IMG/VR virus record: IMGVR_UViG_3300037261_000054
Coordinates: 1 to 20,105 of that record
Length of the DNA stretch: 20,105 bases
Source of the DNA: a virus
Strand: one strand, 5' to 3'
Shown here: positions 19,284 through 20,105 of the stretch, one piece after another
How positions within the stretch are numbered: position 1 is the first letter of the stretch
Layout of the letters: the number at the start of each line of letters is the position of its first letter
Notes under the pieces: generated by a model
Database searches by the model: none
The model's input: only the letters and a program-made list of their open reading frames with translations
Told to the model about the DNA's origin: nothing
Translations under genes and position numbers: made by a program

Positions 19284-20048
19284 ATGACAAACGAAGTGAC
19301 AAAGACGGCGAACAGTTCACTGGCTTTCCCAACGGATGGTCCTGATATCTTCGCCAAGAGAGCCGCTGATCTCGGCGCTATTCAAGGGTCGTTCTTGAAG
19401 TTCGACGGCAATTCCGGCGACTTTGAGTATGGTCCGAAGGACGATGCCAAGGAAGTGACACATGGCACACTGGTCGCCGCAAACATGACGACGTTCAAGA
19501 GTGGCTGGATTTGTTGGGTCGCTGGTGAAGCGGTCGAGGAAATCATGGTTCCGATCCTGGAAGGCGAACCGCCTGCCGAGGATACGTTGACCGATCATGG
19601 TCCGTATGTGACCTATGATGACGGCACTGCTGACGGCTGGCAGGAGCAGAACGGCATCGAGCTTCGACTGATGAACAACGGCGAACTGCTGATGTTCAAG
19701 AGCACATCGAAGAGCGGCAAGCGTGCGTTCGGCAAGCTGCTGCAAGACTTCGCGAAGATTTATCGTCAGAAACCAAATCAGGTTCCTGTCGTTGAATTGA
19801 GTGCTCAAGCATTCGAGCCGAAGGTCGGCAAGGCTGGTGGTCCTCAGAAGAAGATCGGGAAGAAGTTCGCTCCGATCCTGAAGATTGTTGACTGGATGCC
19901 GGTTGACGATTTCGAAGCGCTTGTTGCGAGTTCAAGTGTTGCCCCCGCCGAGAAGACGGAAGGTGAGGATGACGCTTCGAACTATGCGAACGACAGCACT
20001 GAGACGACTGAGGCGGGGACTTCGAAGCGGGCGCGACGCACCGCCTAA
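19284..20048 (+). CDS. Conserved phage protein downstream of the nuclease, acidic C-terminal tail, 254 aa
   Basis: The ATG is preceded by AAAGGTGAT. The body (residues 1-200) is beta-rich with a run of conserved-looking landmarks: DLGAIQGSFLKFDGNSGDFE, HGTLVAANMTTFKSGWICWV, GELLMFKSTSKSGKRAFGKL, QVPVVELSAQAF, APILKIVDWM. I associate this pattern with a hypothetical family common in Rhizobiales phages and prophages. The last 40 residues are acidic and Thr/Ser-rich (EKTEGEDDASNYANDSTETT) and end in a basic patch. Acidic tails are typical of phage single-strand-binding proteins. Position after a recombination nuclease and high expected expression agree, but no OB-fold can be proven by eye. Confidence 0.72.
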   Translation: MTNEVTKTANSSLAFPTDGPDIFAKRAADLGAIQGSFLKFDGNSGDFEYGPKDDAKEVTHGTLVAANMTTFKSGWICWVAGEAVEEIMVPILEGEPPAEDTLTDHGPYVTYDDGTADGWQEQNGIELRLMNNGELLMFKSTSKSGKRAFGKLLQDFAKIYRQKPNQVPVVELSAQAFEPKVGKAGGPQKKIGKKFAPILKIVDWMPVDDFEALVASSSVAPAEKTEGEDDASNYANDSTETTEAGTSKRARRTA

Positions 20049-20060
20049 GTTCTGCAACGA

Positions 20061-20102
20061 CACCACGTGTGTAGGCGAGAATAACTACTCGCCCACGTGG
20101 TG
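20061..20102 (+). terminator. Strong two-part hairpin downstream of the 254-aa gene (candidate terminator)
   Basis: CACCACGTG (20061-20069) pairs perfectly with CACGTGGTG (20094-20102), and inside it GGCGAG (20074-20079) pairs with CTCGCC (20088-20093). A 4-nt bulge TGTA and an 8-nt loop complete it. It starts 12 nt after the stop codon. The window ends before a U-run could be seen, so a terminator is likely but a protein-binding palindrome (CACGTG core) is possible. Confidence 0.55.
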
Positions 20103-20105
20103 GCC

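Noticed and set aside
1-20105. CRISPR arrays, insertion sequences, long direct repeats
   Set aside because: None seen on reading both strands; only short motifs such as the AGGAGATACAC leader recur.

Overview
The window looks like an internal piece of a tailed double-stranded DNA phage genome. Genes are packed with 1, 4 or 11 nt overlaps. There is a family A DNA polymerase, a SNF2-type helicase, T4-like rIIA and rIIB homologues, two phage-borne tRNAs, an RNA ligase and several free-standing homing-type endonucleases, and no cellular housekeeping operon. Several small proteins (the cysteine-rich exported protein at 17585, the protein at 19284, the SH3/Sm-like protein at 2785) resemble families I associate with alphaproteobacterial, especially Rhizobiales, phages and hosts. 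The host assignment is inference. No structural or packaging genes are present, so this is the early/replication part of the genome.

The layout is divergent around a bidirectional promoter region (4261-4396). Leftwards, on the minus strand, lie: a GIY-YIG-like gene with a sigma-4-like tail; a short membrane protein, RanBP2-like zinc finger and CPEH-motif trio behind its own promoter; an Sm/SH3-like protein with a near-consensus promoter buried in the gene upstream of it; about 380 nt without a credible gene that fold into many hairpins (candidate structured RNA); tRNA-Thr(UGU); then a coupled run of seven genes. That run is 66-aa, 58-aa, tyrosine recombinase, 45-aa zinc-motif peptide, HslV-like peptidase, HNH endonuclease and a HAD phosphatase cut by the window edge.

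Rightwards, on the plus strand, lie: rIIA, rIIB, two membrane proteins, a GDN/GGQA protein, tRNA-His(GUG), RNA ligase, a 90-aa protein, SNF2 helicase, HD phosphohydrolase, adenine methyltransferase, an L7/L12-CTD-like protein, DNA polymerase A, HNH endonuclease, DEDD exonuclease, three small genes including a predicted exported one, a Cas4/RecB-like nuclease, and a 254-aa protein at the end of a nuclease operon. A strong hairpin closes the window.

The genes form a replication/recombination module (polymerase, helicase, two nucleases, methyltransferase, nucleotide phosphohydrolase) plus a possible RNA-repair set (HAD phosphatase, RNA ligase, tRNAs). Transcription appears to use host sigma70: I count eight candidate promoters, all with exactly 17-bp spacers. 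In four of them the -35 box is fused to the stop codon of the preceding gene in the string GCTTGAC.
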